Below the pieces are notes generated by a model. It saw only the letters and a program-made list of their open reading frames with translations, made no database searches and was not told the origin of the DNA. From contig NZ_JAVDXT010000001.1 of NCBI RefSeq assembly GCF_031458075.1, forward strand, positions 868,001 through 932,000: a DNA stretch of 64,000 bases, in the 5' to 3' direction. The DNA is from Rhodoferax_B ferrireducens_A. Lineage in GTDB: Bacteria; Pseudomonadota; Gammaproteobacteria; Burkholderiales; Burkholderiaceae_C. Position 1 is the first letter of the stretch, and each line of letters begins with the position of its first letter. The position numbers and the translations under genes are program-made. Below are positions 43,294 to 51,752 of the stretch, one piece after another.

Positions 43294-44376
43294 CTACCAG
43301 ACCATCAGCGAAGTTTCGGCTGTGGAATCCGCGTAGTACAGGCGGATGCCGATCTGGTACTTGCGGCCGGTGCTCAGGCGCTGTTTGATCAGCGCGTTGC
43401 GGTCCACGCCGCTGTCGTCGTCGCCGGCCAGCTGCACATTGCCGCCGGGCGTGGCCTCGAACAGCACCAGCACCGTGTCCGAGTCGCCAAAGGTGCCGAT
43501 GCGGTAGGTGCGCGTGCGCGGCGGCTGGAACGCGAACACCCGGGTCTTGCCAGGCCCCAGGTTGAGCTTTTGCGACACCGCCACCTGCAGCTGCGGGATT
43601 TGCTCTACCGCAACGCCGGGGTAGGACTCGCGCATCCAGGTCTGGTCGAATGTGGACAAGCCGCCGGCCGGCTTGAGGCCGGCGCGGTAGGGTGCAGGCT
43701 CCTGGATCAGGCCTTCGCTGAACTGGTATTCCATCACCGAGTCCGGGTCCCACTTCGTGCCCTTGACCGAGCTGGTGGCGATCTTGTTCAGGATGTTGTG
43801 GTTGATCGCGTCGTCGTTCCAGAAGTTGGGTGCGCCGCGGAAGTAGCTGCGCACCGCGGCCTCGTTCCAGACGATGCCGGCAAACGGGTTCTGGTGCTCG
43901 TGCTCCAGGCCCAGGGTGTGGCCGATTTCATGCAGCGCGGTGTCGCGGCCGTAGACGGTGTTCAGCGGCCAGCCGAAGTTCATGGTGCGCTCGGCCGGGT
44001 CGCGCACCGAGGCCACGTCGCGGCCCACGTACGACCAGGAGCCATCGTCGGGGTCGAAGCCTATGCGTACCTGCGCGTCCTCGGGCCGCGCCACGGCCTT
44101 GAAGCTGATGCCGATGTTCAGTGCAAACCATTTCTGGAACGCCGCATCGACCTCGGCGATATCGGCCGGCGATCCCTGCCAGGCGGCCGGCACCGCGTCG
44201 CCGGGTTTGAAGCAGTAGTAGGTGAGCTGGGTGCCGTTGACCCATTTTTTGCTGAAAGTGATGATGGCGCGCGTGCGGTTGGCCGACACATCGGCGGCAA
44301 ATTCGCGCGGCCGCTGCAGCGGCTGGGCGCAGTAGCGCAGGGCGTGGGTGGGGGCGGGGCTGGATGCTGTGGCCAT
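43294..44376 (-). CDS. Astacin/M12A-like zinc metalloprotease with C-terminal domain
   Basis: The product has 360 residues from ATG 44374-44376, which has AGGAGG six bases upstream; a longer frame lacks this signal. The zinc site HEIGHTLGLEHEHQNP (about 162-177) is the astacin HExxHxxGxxHE signature. The C-terminal part (about 260-355, GPGKTRVFAFQPPRTRTYRI) resembles a pre-peptidase C-terminal beta-sandwich. No classical signal peptide is visible, so export is not obvious. Its promoter region holds a 24-base palindrome. Confidence 0.85.
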   Translation of the reverse strand: MATASSPAPTHALRYCAQPLQRPREFAADVSANRTRAIITFSKKWVNGTQLTYYCFKPGDAVPAAWQGSPADIAEVDAAFQKWFALNIGISFKAVARPEDAQVRIGFDPDDGSWSYVGRDVASVRDPAERTMNFGWPLNTVYGRDTALHEIGHTLGLEHEHQNPFAGIVWNEAAVRSYFRGAPNFWNDDAINHNILNKIATSSVKGTKWDPDSVMEYQFSEGLIQEPAPYRAGLKPAGGLSTFDQTWMRESYPGVAVEQIPQLQVAVSQKLNLGPGKTRVFAFQPPRTRTYRIGTFGDSDTVLVLFEATPGGNVQLAGDDDSGVDRNALIKQRLSTGRKYQIGIRLYYADSTAETSLMVW

Positions 44377-44443
44377 GGGAACCTCCTGGGCGGGGCGGTG
44401 TGCCCCGCGGCTGAGGTTCAATTTAGGAGGCGTACCGGCTTTC

Positions 44444-44467
44444 TACATCCTTCAATTGGAGGATGTA
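44444..44467. promoter_or_regulatory. Palindrome upstream of the protease gene
   Basis: TACATCCT (44444-44451) and AGGATGTA (44460-44467) are perfect arms around TCAATTGG, making a near-complete 24-base palindrome 68 bases before the protease start. It looks like an operator; no regulator can be assigned. Confidence 0.5.
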
Positions 44468-44474
44468 CACGCGT

Positions 44475-44538
44475 TTACTATCAAAACAGTAGCTGCTGGC
44501 GCAGGTGGAATATGCGCCAGAGCCCTGTTTTCTATATG
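44475..44538 (+). repeat. Dispersed palindromic repeat, copy 9
   Basis: This is the best-formed copy: AAAACAGTAGCTG (44483 on), core CTGGCGCA-N9-TGCGCCAG, then AGCCCTGTTTT. The inner and outer arms pair, giving a long imperfect hairpin. It ends at the stop of the globin gene. Confidence 0.8.
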
Positions 44539-44985
44539 TCACTGCACCGTGATGATGTCGCGGTGCATGGGCGCGAGCTTGGCCAGCAGCTGGTTCTGCG
44601 TGCTGAACGGAATCGCCCGCGCGTCCATCGCGGCCTGCAGGATTTCGACCACCAGGTTGAACTGGGCTTTGTCTATGCCCAGCTTCTCGTGCGACTTCTT
44701 CATCTCCTCGCCCTCGTATTTGCAGGGGCCGCCGCTGAGCTCGCAGATCTGGTCGGTCAGCTGCTCCTTCAAATAGGCGGGCTTGATCTCGTCGAACAGT
44801 TTGCCGATGCGCGCATTGGCCTTCATGCGGTCGACGAAGTCGCCCATCAGCGCGGCGATGCCGGGCTTTTCGCCCAGCGCCTGGTAAAGGGGTGCCAGCG
44901 GTGCCTGCGGCACGGGAGCGGTCTGGGCGTGGGCGGCGCTGGCGCATAGCAGCAGGGCGGAGATCCAGATGGCAAGGGTTTTCAT
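44539..44985 (-). CDS. Exported truncated haemoglobin-like protein
   Basis: The product has 148 residues. A signal peptide (MKTLAIWISALLLCASAAHA) precedes a truncated-globin fold (LYQALGEKPGIAALMGDFVD, KYEGEEMKKSHEKLGID) with a candidate proximal His in SHEKLG. Export of such a globin is unusual; most are cytoplasmic. It could handle nitric oxide or oxygen in the periplasm. It is followed in the same direction by the protease and preceded by a DUF3034 gene 11 bases away. Confidence 0.85.
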   Translation of the reverse strand: MKTLAIWISALLLCASAAHAQTAPVPQAPLAPLYQALGEKPGIAALMGDFVDRMKANARIGKLFDEIKPAYLKEQLTDQICELSGGPCKYEGEEMKKSHEKLGIDKAQFNLVVEILQAAMDARAIPFSTQNQLLAKLAPMHRDIITVQ

Positions 44986-44996
44986 GGGGCGTGTCC

Positions 44997-45923
44997 TCAG
45001 AATGCGATTTGGGCCGACAGATAGCCGCCGGTTTGCTTGCGCCCCGACACCAGGCCCGGCGCGATGCGGCCCAGGTCCACATAGGCCAGGGTCAGTGAGA
45101 AGTTTTTGCTGGGTGCCCAGGCGACGAACAGGTCTTTCCAGCTGTCTTCGCGCAGCGCGCCCGAATTGGCGCCGAACACCGCGTTGCCCACCGGCTCCAG
45201 GTTGTTCGGCTTGAAGCGCACTTCGGCGCCAATGGCCAGGTCCTTGCGTAGCAGGTAGGCGACCGACAGCTCGGGCATCAGCCGGTAGCTGTCTTTGCCC
45301 AGCGCGCCGCCAAAGCCCAGCAGGCCGGTCTGGTTGGCCTTGGTATAGCGTAGCGTGCCGTTGACCAGCAGGCTCTGGGCCAGGAACAGCTTGGTGGCGT
45401 TGGCATACACATCAGTGCCGCGGTCCTTGGCGCCCAGGGCGCTGAGCACCGGACCCATGCTGCCGGCGTGCACCCGCTTGTGCTCCAGCCCCACGGCGAT
45501 TTGCGGCATCCAGTTGTCGCTGTCCAGCACGGCGTCGCCGGCCACGCGCAGCTTGGCGCCAAAGATGTCCATCTTGATGTGCTGGCCCGGCGTGACGCCC
45601 AAACCCGCCAGGGCGGCGGTCGGCCCGGCATTGAAGTCCTGCTTGGCGGCCGACAGCTCCAGCCGCTCAAACACGCCGACTGCCGCGCCCACCACGCTCA
45701 GGCCGTAGTCCTGCGTGCTGACGCGGGTGGCGGCGGCGCTGGCGCCGATTTCGCGCGCCGTGGCATTGCTGCCGATCACGGCCCAGGGCGTGAGCCCGCC
45801 GCCGGCGGCGCCATCGATGCTGCTGACGCCACCGGTCAGCAGCAGTTTGCCGGTGTCGGCCAGGGCCCAGGGGCTGCACAGGGCTAGCGTGGCGGCGGCC
45901 AGTGCAGGGGGGAGAAAGCGCAT
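44997..45923 (-). CDS. DUF3034 exported protein
   Basis: The product has 308 residues from ATG 45921-45923 (GGAG five bases upstream); the longer frame is not needed. The signal peptide ends at about residue 22 (SPWALAD). The rest reads as a beta-rich outer-membrane-type protein (GLSVVGAAVGVFERLELSAA, LAIGAEVRFKPNNLE) ending in an aromatic strand (GGYLSAQIAF). The family has no known function. It is cotranscribed with the exported globin. Confidence 0.8.
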   Translation of the reverse strand: MRFLPPALAAATLALCSPWALADTGKLLLTGGVSSIDGAAGGGLTPWAVIGSNATAREIGASAAATRVSTQDYGLSVVGAAVGVFERLELSAAKQDFNAGPTAALAGLGVTPGQHIKMDIFGAKLRVAGDAVLDSDNWMPQIAVGLEHKRVHAGSMGPVLSALGAKDRGTDVYANATKLFLAQSLLVNGTLRYTKANQTGLLGFGGALGKDSYRLMPELSVAYLLRKDLAIGAEVRFKPNNLEPVGNAVFGANSGALREDSWKDLFVAWAPSKNFSLTLAYVDLGRIAPGLVSGRKQTGGYLSAQIAF

Positions 45924-46068
45924 AAAGACTCCGGAAGTAAAGGGAGATTGGTGCCGTGAATGCAACATAAAGCTACATTTGTACACATCGAAAATACCTG
46001 AAAAACCGTTGGTGTGCCACCGGGCTGCTACATGCCCCAGCCCTTGCGCACCGTCTTAGGAGTACTCC

Positions 46069-47736
46069 ATGCCGCGCCCCTGGCTTGCCCATTACCCCGC
46101 CGGTGTTCCTGCCGCCATTGACACCTCGGCCATGCCCTCGGTGGTGGCCTTGCTGGAGCACAGCTTTGCCCAGTTCCGCGACGACGAAGCCTATGTGTTC
46201 ATGGGCCATGCGCTGCGCTATGGCGATGTCGATGCCTTATCCAGCGCGCTGGCCGCCTGGCTGCAGGCCCAGCCGCTGCAGCAGGGCGACTGCGTGGCCA
46301 TCATGCTGCCGAATTTGCTGAGCTTCCCGGTGGCCATGGCGGCGGTGCTGCGCGCCGGCCTGGTGGCGGTCAATATCAACCCGCTGTACACCCCGCGCGA
46401 GCTGCAGCACCAGCTGCAGGATTCGGGCGCCAAAGCCATCCTGGTGCTGGATGCCTTCTTGCCCACGCTGGATGCCATCGTGTCGCACACCGAAGTCGCC
46501 AGCGTGGTGGTGGTGGCCGGCGCCGACCTGCTGGGCCTGCCCGCCGGGTCGGCCTTGCCCGCTCTCTTGGCCGCACCCATGGCGGGCGGCGAGCGCCTGC
46601 GCTTTACCGATGCGATCCGCCTGGGCCATGGCCTGCCGTTCAGCCCGCCGCAGATTGCGCCCAGCGACCCGGCAGTGCTGCAGTACACCGGTGGCACCAC
46701 CGGCGTCAGCAAGGGCGCGACCCTGCTGCACAGCACGCTGGTGGCCAACCTGCTGGGGTCCGAGGTGTGGATGCAGCCGGGTCTGCAGCGCAAGCCGCGC
46801 ACGACGCAGTTCACCATCGTCTGCGCGCTGCCGCTGTACCACGTGTTCTCGTTCGTGGTCTGCAGCCTGCTGGGCATGCGGGCCGGCGCGCGCAACATCC
46901 TGGTCCCGAACCCGCGCGACCAGACGGCCATGATTGCGCTCCTCAAGCCCTACAAGCTGCACATGTTTCCGGCGGTCAACACCTTGTTCAACGCCTTGCT
47001 GCACCACCCCGACTTTGCGCAGCTGGACTTCAGCGAACTCTGCCTGTCCAATGGCGGCGGCAGCGCCATCCAGGCCACCGTGGCCAGTAAATGGCTGGCC
47101 GTCACCGGCTGCCCGATCACCGAGGGCTACGGCCTGTCGGAAACCGCCTGTGCCGTGGTCTGCAACCGTACCGATGCCGATACCTTTACCGGCCACATCG
47201 GCCTGCCGATGCCGGGGGTGGACATCCGCATCGTCGACGACGCCGGCAATGCCGTGCCGCTGGGCCAAGCCGGTGAGATCGCCATCCACGGCCCGCAGGT
47301 GATGGCCGGCTACTGGCGCCGCCCCGAGGAGACGGCCGCGGCGATGACGGCCGATGGCTACTTCCGCTCCGGCGACATCGGCGTGATGGACGCGCAGGGC
47401 AGCGTCCGCATCATCGACCGCAAGAAGGACGTGATTCTGGTCAGCGGCTTCAACGTCTACCCGAACGAGATCGAGGCCGTGGTGTCCGGTCACCCGCAGG
47501 TGCTGGAATGCGCGGCCGTGGGCGTGCCCGACGCGGCCAGCGGCGAGGCGGTGAAGCTGTTTGTGGTCAAGAAGCACGCCAGCCTGGACGAGGCCGCGCT
47601 GCTGGCCGAGTTGCAGGCCGTGTGCGCCGCCCAACTGACCGGCTACAAGCGCCCGCGCAGCGTGGTGTTTGTCGACGTACTGCCCAAGTCCACGGTGGGC
47701 AAGGTGCTGCGCCGCGAGCTGCGTGTAGCCGCCTAA
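46069..47736 (+). CDS. Long-chain acyl-CoA ligase-like (FadD family)
   Basis: The product has 555 residues with TAGGAG ahead of the ATG. AMP-binding motifs are YTGGTTGVSKGATL, GYGLSETACAV, YFRSGDIGVM and the lysine in KSTVGKVLRREL. It should activate fatty acids to acyl-CoA at the membrane face. Chain-length preference is unknown. It converges on dinB with a four-base overlap. Confidence 0.91.
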   Translation: MPRPWLAHYPAGVPAAIDTSAMPSVVALLEHSFAQFRDDEAYVFMGHALRYGDVDALSSALAAWLQAQPLQQGDCVAIMLPNLLSFPVAMAAVLRAGLVAVNINPLYTPRELQHQLQDSGAKAILVLDAFLPTLDAIVSHTEVASVVVVAGADLLGLPAGSALPALLAAPMAGGERLRFTDAIRLGHGLPFSPPQIAPSDPAVLQYTGGTTGVSKGATLLHSTLVANLLGSEVWMQPGLQRKPRTTQFTIVCALPLYHVFSFVVCSLLGMRAGARNILVPNPRDQTAMIALLKPYKLHMFPAVNTLFNALLHHPDFAQLDFSELCLSNGGGSAIQATVASKWLAVTGCPITEGYGLSETACAVVCNRTDADTFTGHIGLPMPGVDIRIVDDAGNAVPLGQAGEIAIHGPQVMAGYWRRPEETAAAMTADGYFRSGDIGVMDAQGSVRIIDRKKDVILVSGFNVYPNEIEAVVSGHPQVLECAAVGVPDAASGEAVKLFVVKKHASLDEAALLAELQAVCAAQLTGYKRPRSVVFVDVLPKSTVGKVLRRELRVAA

Positions 47737-48968
47737 AACAGCCAGCCGGTTTTTGCTTCCAAAAATGTAGCTGCTTGCGATGGTGTAGATTGCGCTGGAG
47801 CCGTATTTTTATCTGAACTTTCGCCCAGCTTGCTGAGCGCCCCCACGCGCACCCCGAGCAGGCGCAAGCGCTTGTCCAGCGGCGCGCGCTTCAGGCTCTG
47901 GCCGGCGGCCTGGCGGATGCGCGCGGCGTCGGCCGTGGGCTGGGCCAGGCTGGTGTCGCGGGTGGCGATTTTGAAGTCGTCATAGCGCAGCTTGACGCCA
48001 ATCGTCCGGCCCACATAGCCCTTGCGCTGCAGGTCGGCCGCCACCTGTTCGCACAGTCGGGTGAACACCGCGCCCAGCTCGGCCCGGTCGTGCACCGCGT
48101 GCAGGTCGCGGTCAAAGGTGGTTTCGCGGCTCATGGACACGGGCTCGCTCTCGGTGACCACCGGGCGGTCGTCGCGGCCGTGCGCAGCCTCGTACATCCA
48201 GGCGCCATAGGCTTTGCCGAAGTGCGCGATCAGCCACTGCGGGTCGGACGCGGCCAGCTCGCCTATGGTGTGGATTCCCAGGCCGGTCAGCTTCTCGCTG
48301 GCCTTGGGGCCGATGCCGTTGATCTTGCGGCAGGGCAGGGGCCAGACCATGGCCGGCACATCGCCCTGGTGGACGATGGAGATGCCGTTGGGCTTGTTGA
48401 ACTCGCTGGCCATCTTGGCCACCAGCTTGTTGGGCGCCACACCGACCGAGCAGGTTAGGCCGGTGGCGTCGAGCACCGCTTTCTGGATCAGCCGGGCCAG
48501 CACCCGCCCGCCCTCGCGCTGGCCGCCGGGCACATCGGTGAAGTCCAGGTAGATCTCGTCCACGCCGCGGTCTTCCATCTGCGGCACGATGTCGCTGGCG
48601 ATGGCCTTGAACTGCTTTGAATAGCGGCGAATTTCCTCAAAGTCCACCGGCAGCAGGATCGCCTGCGGACACAGCTTGGCAGCCTTCATCAACCCCATGG
48701 CCGATCCCACGCCAAACTGCCGCGCCGCATAGGTGGCGGTGGTGATCACGCCGCGGCCCACATAGTCCTTCAGCAGCGGGAAGGCGGCCACCGGGATCTG
48801 CGACAAGTCCTGGCCATAGGTCTGGCGCAGCGCATCGTCCTCCTGGCGCCGGCCTCCGCCAATCACCACCGGCAAGCCCTTGAGCTGCGGGTAGCGCAGC
48901 AACTCGACGGACGCGAAGAATGCGTCCATATCGAGGTGGGCGATGCGGCGGACGGGGCTGGTGCTCAT
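47733..48968 (-). CDS. dinB: DNA polymerase IV with repeat-encoded C-terminus
   Basis: The product has 411 residues. The Y-family hallmarks are present: MDAFFASVELLRYP near the start, and the DEIYLDFTDV catalytic acids, followed by thumb and little-finger domains. It does translesion synthesis. The last 28 residues (from SDKNTAPAQ to TGWLF) are translated from a copy of the dispersed palindromic repeat, replacing the beta-clamp tail that would be expected at this end. A hydrophobic end FLEAKTGWLF is supplied at the same time. It converges on the acyl-CoA ligase. Confidence 0.93.
   Translation of the reverse strand: MSTSPVRRIAHLDMDAFFASVELLRYPQLKGLPVVIGGGRRQEDDALRQTYGQDLSQIPVAAFPLLKDYVGRGVITTATYAARQFGVGSAMGLMKAAKLCPQAILLPVDFEEIRRYSKQFKAIASDIVPQMEDRGVDEIYLDFTDVPGGQREGGRVLARLIQKAVLDATGLTCSVGVAPNKLVAKMASEFNKPNGISIVHQGDVPAMVWPLPCRKINGIGPKASEKLTGLGIHTIGELAASDPQWLIAHFGKAYGAWMYEAAHGRDDRPVVTESEPVSMSRETTFDRDLHAVHDRAELGAVFTRLCEQVAADLQRKGYVGRTIGVKLRYDDFKIATRDTSLAQPTADAARIRQAAGQSLKRAPLDKRLRLLGVRVGALSKLGESSDKNTAPAQSTPSQAATFLEAKTGWLF
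47755..47813 (+). repeat. Dispersed palindromic repeat, copy 10, inside dinB
   Basis: AATGTAGCTGCTTGCGATGG, then TTGCGCTGGAGCCGTATTTTT, on the plus strand. Read on the minus strand it codes for KNTAPAQSTPSQAATFLEA of DinB without a stop. Confidence 0.75.
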
Positions 48969-49198
48969 TGCGGGCTACACGGTGGTTTGCGTGCGCAATC
49001 AACCGGGCGTGGAGTGTTTTCGACTGTTCATCCATCCAGTATATCTAGGCTTGTCCGCCCCGGTATCCCTGCTTGCATCGCCGGTAGCGCGCTGCAAGCC
49101 GGGCTTTGCCAGATCCAGTGCAAGGGGAGTAGCATGCATTTTGGACCGCTTGCATTGGAAGACCGGGTTCCCACGCCCGTTAGCCACAGGAGGATGGC

Positions 49199-49573
49199 AT
49201 GCAGAAACTTCAAGAGCCTGCACAGCTGACGCTGAAGGATGCGTTCGATCTTTACGAAGACGGCAAGCATCGCCGCTACAGCTTGCTATTTTCGGTTCAC
49301 GGCGGCGCCTTCGCCATCGCCAAGCTCCTGGCGGGCGAGTCGGGGAAATCCGCTGCCGTACTGGGCGATCTGACTCTCGCGCAGTTGTCGCTTGGCATGG
49401 TGGTGTTCACCGTCGTCATGGTGTGGGACATCTGGTCCTTTGGCGAGAAGATGCGCACGTCTTACCTGGAAGACGCCTTCGGGCCCAGGGGCAAGGCTGT
49501 CCTGCTGTCGCTGGGAATATTGCTCTGCCTGGGCTGGCTGCTTGTTGGCGCGCGACGGCTGACGGGGGCTTAG
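49199..49573 (+). CDS. Small membrane protein of unknown function
   Basis: The product has 124 residues with AGGAGG ahead of the ATG. It has a charged N-terminus and three likely membrane segments: about 28-46, 60-82 (LSLGMVVFTVVMVWDIWSF) and 100-118 (AVLLSLGILLCLGWLLVGA). I do not recognise the family. It stands alone between dinB and the DUF488 gene; 48969-49198 upstream holds no gene I can support. Confidence 0.7.
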   Translation: MQKLQEPAQLTLKDAFDLYEDGKHRRYSLLFSVHGGAFAIAKLLAGESGKSAAVLGDLTLAQLSLGMVVFTVVMVWDIWSFGEKMRTSYLEDAFGPRGKAVLLSLGILLCLGWLLVGARRLTGA

Positions 49574-49640
49574 CTCTGGGACCGGGGCGGCCTGCCTGGC
49601 CAACACGGGAAGCGGTGCATTCATTCGGAGTCATTTATCT

Positions 49641-50027
49641 ATGGTCGTTCGTATCGTCAAATTAGGCAGCCCACGGGCCGAGGGCGAAGGCCCGCGCATA
49701 GGCACGGTGCGCCGGCCGCCGCGCGGTGTGCCTAAGGCCGAGTTCGCATCCCAGAACTGGTACGACAGCTGGTTTCCGAACCTTGCGCCCAGTGTGGAAA
49801 CCATGAAGCTGGGCCAGGAAGCCGGCACGCCGGCCCAGTGGGCTGCGTTCGCCAAGAAGTACCGGGCCGAGATGGCTGAGCCGGATGCGCGGCATGCGTT
49901 GGAACTGCTGGCGCTGCTGTCGCACAGCAGCAATTTCTCGGTGGGCTGCTACTGCGAGCACGAGGCGCACTGCCATCGCTCGGTGCTGCGCGCGCTGCTG
50001 GCCGAGCATGGGGCGCGGGTCGCGTGA
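49641..50027 (+). CDS. DUF488-family protein
   Basis: The product has 128 residues. The family motif CYCEHEAHCHRSVLRALL is clear, with a possible metal-binding Cys/His set, and WYDSWFPNLAPS is typical. Its function is unknown. It is transcribed alone or with the small membrane protein 67 bases upstream. Confidence 0.85.
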   Translation: MVVRIVKLGSPRAEGEGPRIGTVRRPPRGVPKAEFASQNWYDSWFPNLAPSVETMKLGQEAGTPAQWAAFAKKYRAEMAEPDARHALELLALLSHSSNFSVGCYCEHEAHCHRSVLRALLAEHGARVA

Positions 50028-50065
50028 ACCTGGCCGTGGCCGCAAGCCATCGGTTTGCCGGATTT

Positions 50066-50127
50066 ATAAGAAAAACAGGCCGCTGGCGCAGATACAGTTT
50101 GCGCAAGCAGCTATCAAAAGTATAGTA
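50066..50127 (-). repeat. Dispersed palindromic repeat, copy 11
   Basis: Minus-strand copy: AAAACAGGCCGCTGGCGCAG, then TTTGCGCAAGCAGCTATC and TATAG, between DUF488 and DUF4864 genes. Confidence 0.8.
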
Positions 50128-50144
50128 AGAGCTGCGTGGCAGCT

Positions 50145-50597
50145 TCAGACCATGCGGCCGTTGGTGCTCTGCACAAAGCAGCCGGTGATGCGCCAGAGCT
50201 TGTTCTTTTGCCGCTCCAGGGTGTAGATGGCCACCCAGGTTGCGCCCTCGGCGTCCGACATCTGCACCGGCTGGACGATTTCATTGCCATCGCGCTCGGG
50301 CTTCATGAAGGCCACCGAGGCCGGCCGATACACCACCGCATAGTGGCCGCGCACCATGGCCATGAAGTGGGCGGCCGAGGCCACCGATTTGCGGATATTC
50401 GGGGCGGCGTAGGAGAAGGCTTTGTCGGCATCGTCTGCGGCAAAGGCGGCCAGCTGGGCCTGCACCACGCCGCGCACATTTTTCTCGTCGGCCGCGCTGA
50501 CCGGCGCTGCCAGCGCCGAGACCGCCAGCAGGGCCAGTACCACTACCGCCAGGGCGCGCCCAAAGCGCAGGAAGTAAGGAGTCGCAGAGCGTGCCAT
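50145..50597 (-). CDS. Exported DUF4864 protein
   Basis: The product has 150 residues. A signal peptide ends at about residue 36 (LAAPVSAADE). The DUF4864 core contains VQAQLAAFAADDADKAFSYA and WRITGCFVQS. Its fold resembles the NTF2-like group. The function is unknown. Confidence 0.82.
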   Translation of the reverse strand: MARSATPYFLRFGRALAVVVLALLAVSALAAPVSAADEKNVRGVVQAQLAAFAADDADKAFSYAAPNIRKSVASAAHFMAMVRGHYAVVYRPASVAFMKPERDGNEIVQPVQMSDAEGATWVAIYTLERQKNKLWRITGCFVQSTNGRMV

Positions 50598-50705
50598 GGA
50601 GCCTGTCCTTTCAAAAATGCCGCAGCACCATCTTAGTGTGGTATCGAGCAGCTGCTGGGCGATAACTGCATTCCAGGTGGTGCTATTTGCGTACCGGGCC
50701 GAACT

Positions 50706-51608
50706 TCACGGCGGCATCACGGCAGGCTTTGGCGGGGTCATCCGGCGGCGGGAGCCGAAGGCATTGGCGTAGCACCAGGTGAATTCGGCGCCGACCAGGA
50801 AGATTTGTGCCGAGTAGTAGACCCACACCAGGATCACCACCAGCGAGCCGGCCGCGCCAAACGCCGAGGCCACGCCGCTGCGGCCCACGTACAGGCCGAT
50901 CAGCGATTTGCCCAGGGTGAACAGCAGGGCGGTGAAGATGGCGCCAATCCACACGTCCTTCCATTCCACCCGCGCCTGCGGCATCACTTTGTAGATCAGG
51001 GCGAACATGGTGGCCACCAGCAGAAAGCCGCCGACGGCGTTGATGGTGGCGGCCACCACCACCCATTCGCCAAAGATGGGCTCCAGCCAGCGCCCGGTGG
51101 TGGCCAGCACCGCGCTGACCAGCAAGGACACGATGAGCAGAAAGCCCATGGCCAGAATCATGCCGAAGGACAGCAGCCGGGCCCGCACCAGCGACATCCA
51201 GCCGCCGTTTTGGCTGCGGGGTGGCGTGCGCCAGATGCGGTTCAGCGCGTTCTGCAGTTCACCCAGCACGCTGGTAGCGCCTATGAACAGCAGGAGCACG
51301 CCGAGCAGCGTCGCCAGCGTGCCTTCGGTGGGCTTGTGGACGCTGACCAGCAGGCCTTGTACCGCGCTGGCACCTTGCTCGCCCATCAGCGCGCGCAATT
51401 GGGCCACGATTTCGCCGCGGGCCGCATCTTCGCCAAACACCAGCCCGGCCACCGAGATGGCGATCAGCAGCAAGGGCGCCAGCGAGAAGGTGGTGTAGTA
51501 AGCCAGGGCCGCGCCCATGCTGAGCGCGTAGTCGTCGAGCCAGGACTGCGCAACCTGCTTCAGCAAGGCCCAATAGTCGGCAAGTGAAGTGGCGAGTGGG
51601 TTGGACAT
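50706..51608 (-). CDS. YihY/BrkB-family inner-membrane protein
   Basis: The product has 300 residues with six predicted membrane helices and a motif GAALAYYTTFSLAPLLLI typical of the family. It is often mis-named ribonuclease BN; the real role is unknown. It is transcribed in the same direction as the Deg protease 145 bases upstream. Confidence 0.88.
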   Translation of the reverse strand: MSNPLATSLADYWALLKQVAQSWLDDYALSMGAALAYYTTFSLAPLLLIAISVAGLVFGEDAARGEIVAQLRALMGEQGASAVQGLLVSVHKPTEGTLATLLGVLLLFIGATSVLGELQNALNRIWRTPPRSQNGGWMSLVRARLLSFGMILAMGFLLIVSLLVSAVLATTGRWLEPIFGEWVVVAATINAVGGFLLVATMFALIYKVMPQARVEWKDVWIGAIFTALLFTLGKSLIGLYVGRSGVASAFGAAGSLVVILVWVYYSAQIFLVGAEFTWCYANAFGSRRRMTPPKPAVMPP

Positions 51609-51752
51609 GCCATAGGGGATCGAGTCGGTGGAGCTTGCATGATCGGCGGCCGGCGGCCACGGGGCTAGCGGAAAAGCCCACGCGCCGCTGTCGGACAGGG
51701 CCTACACCGCTTGGCACAGCGGATGGTTGGCCGCCATCCGCCGTACCCGCGT

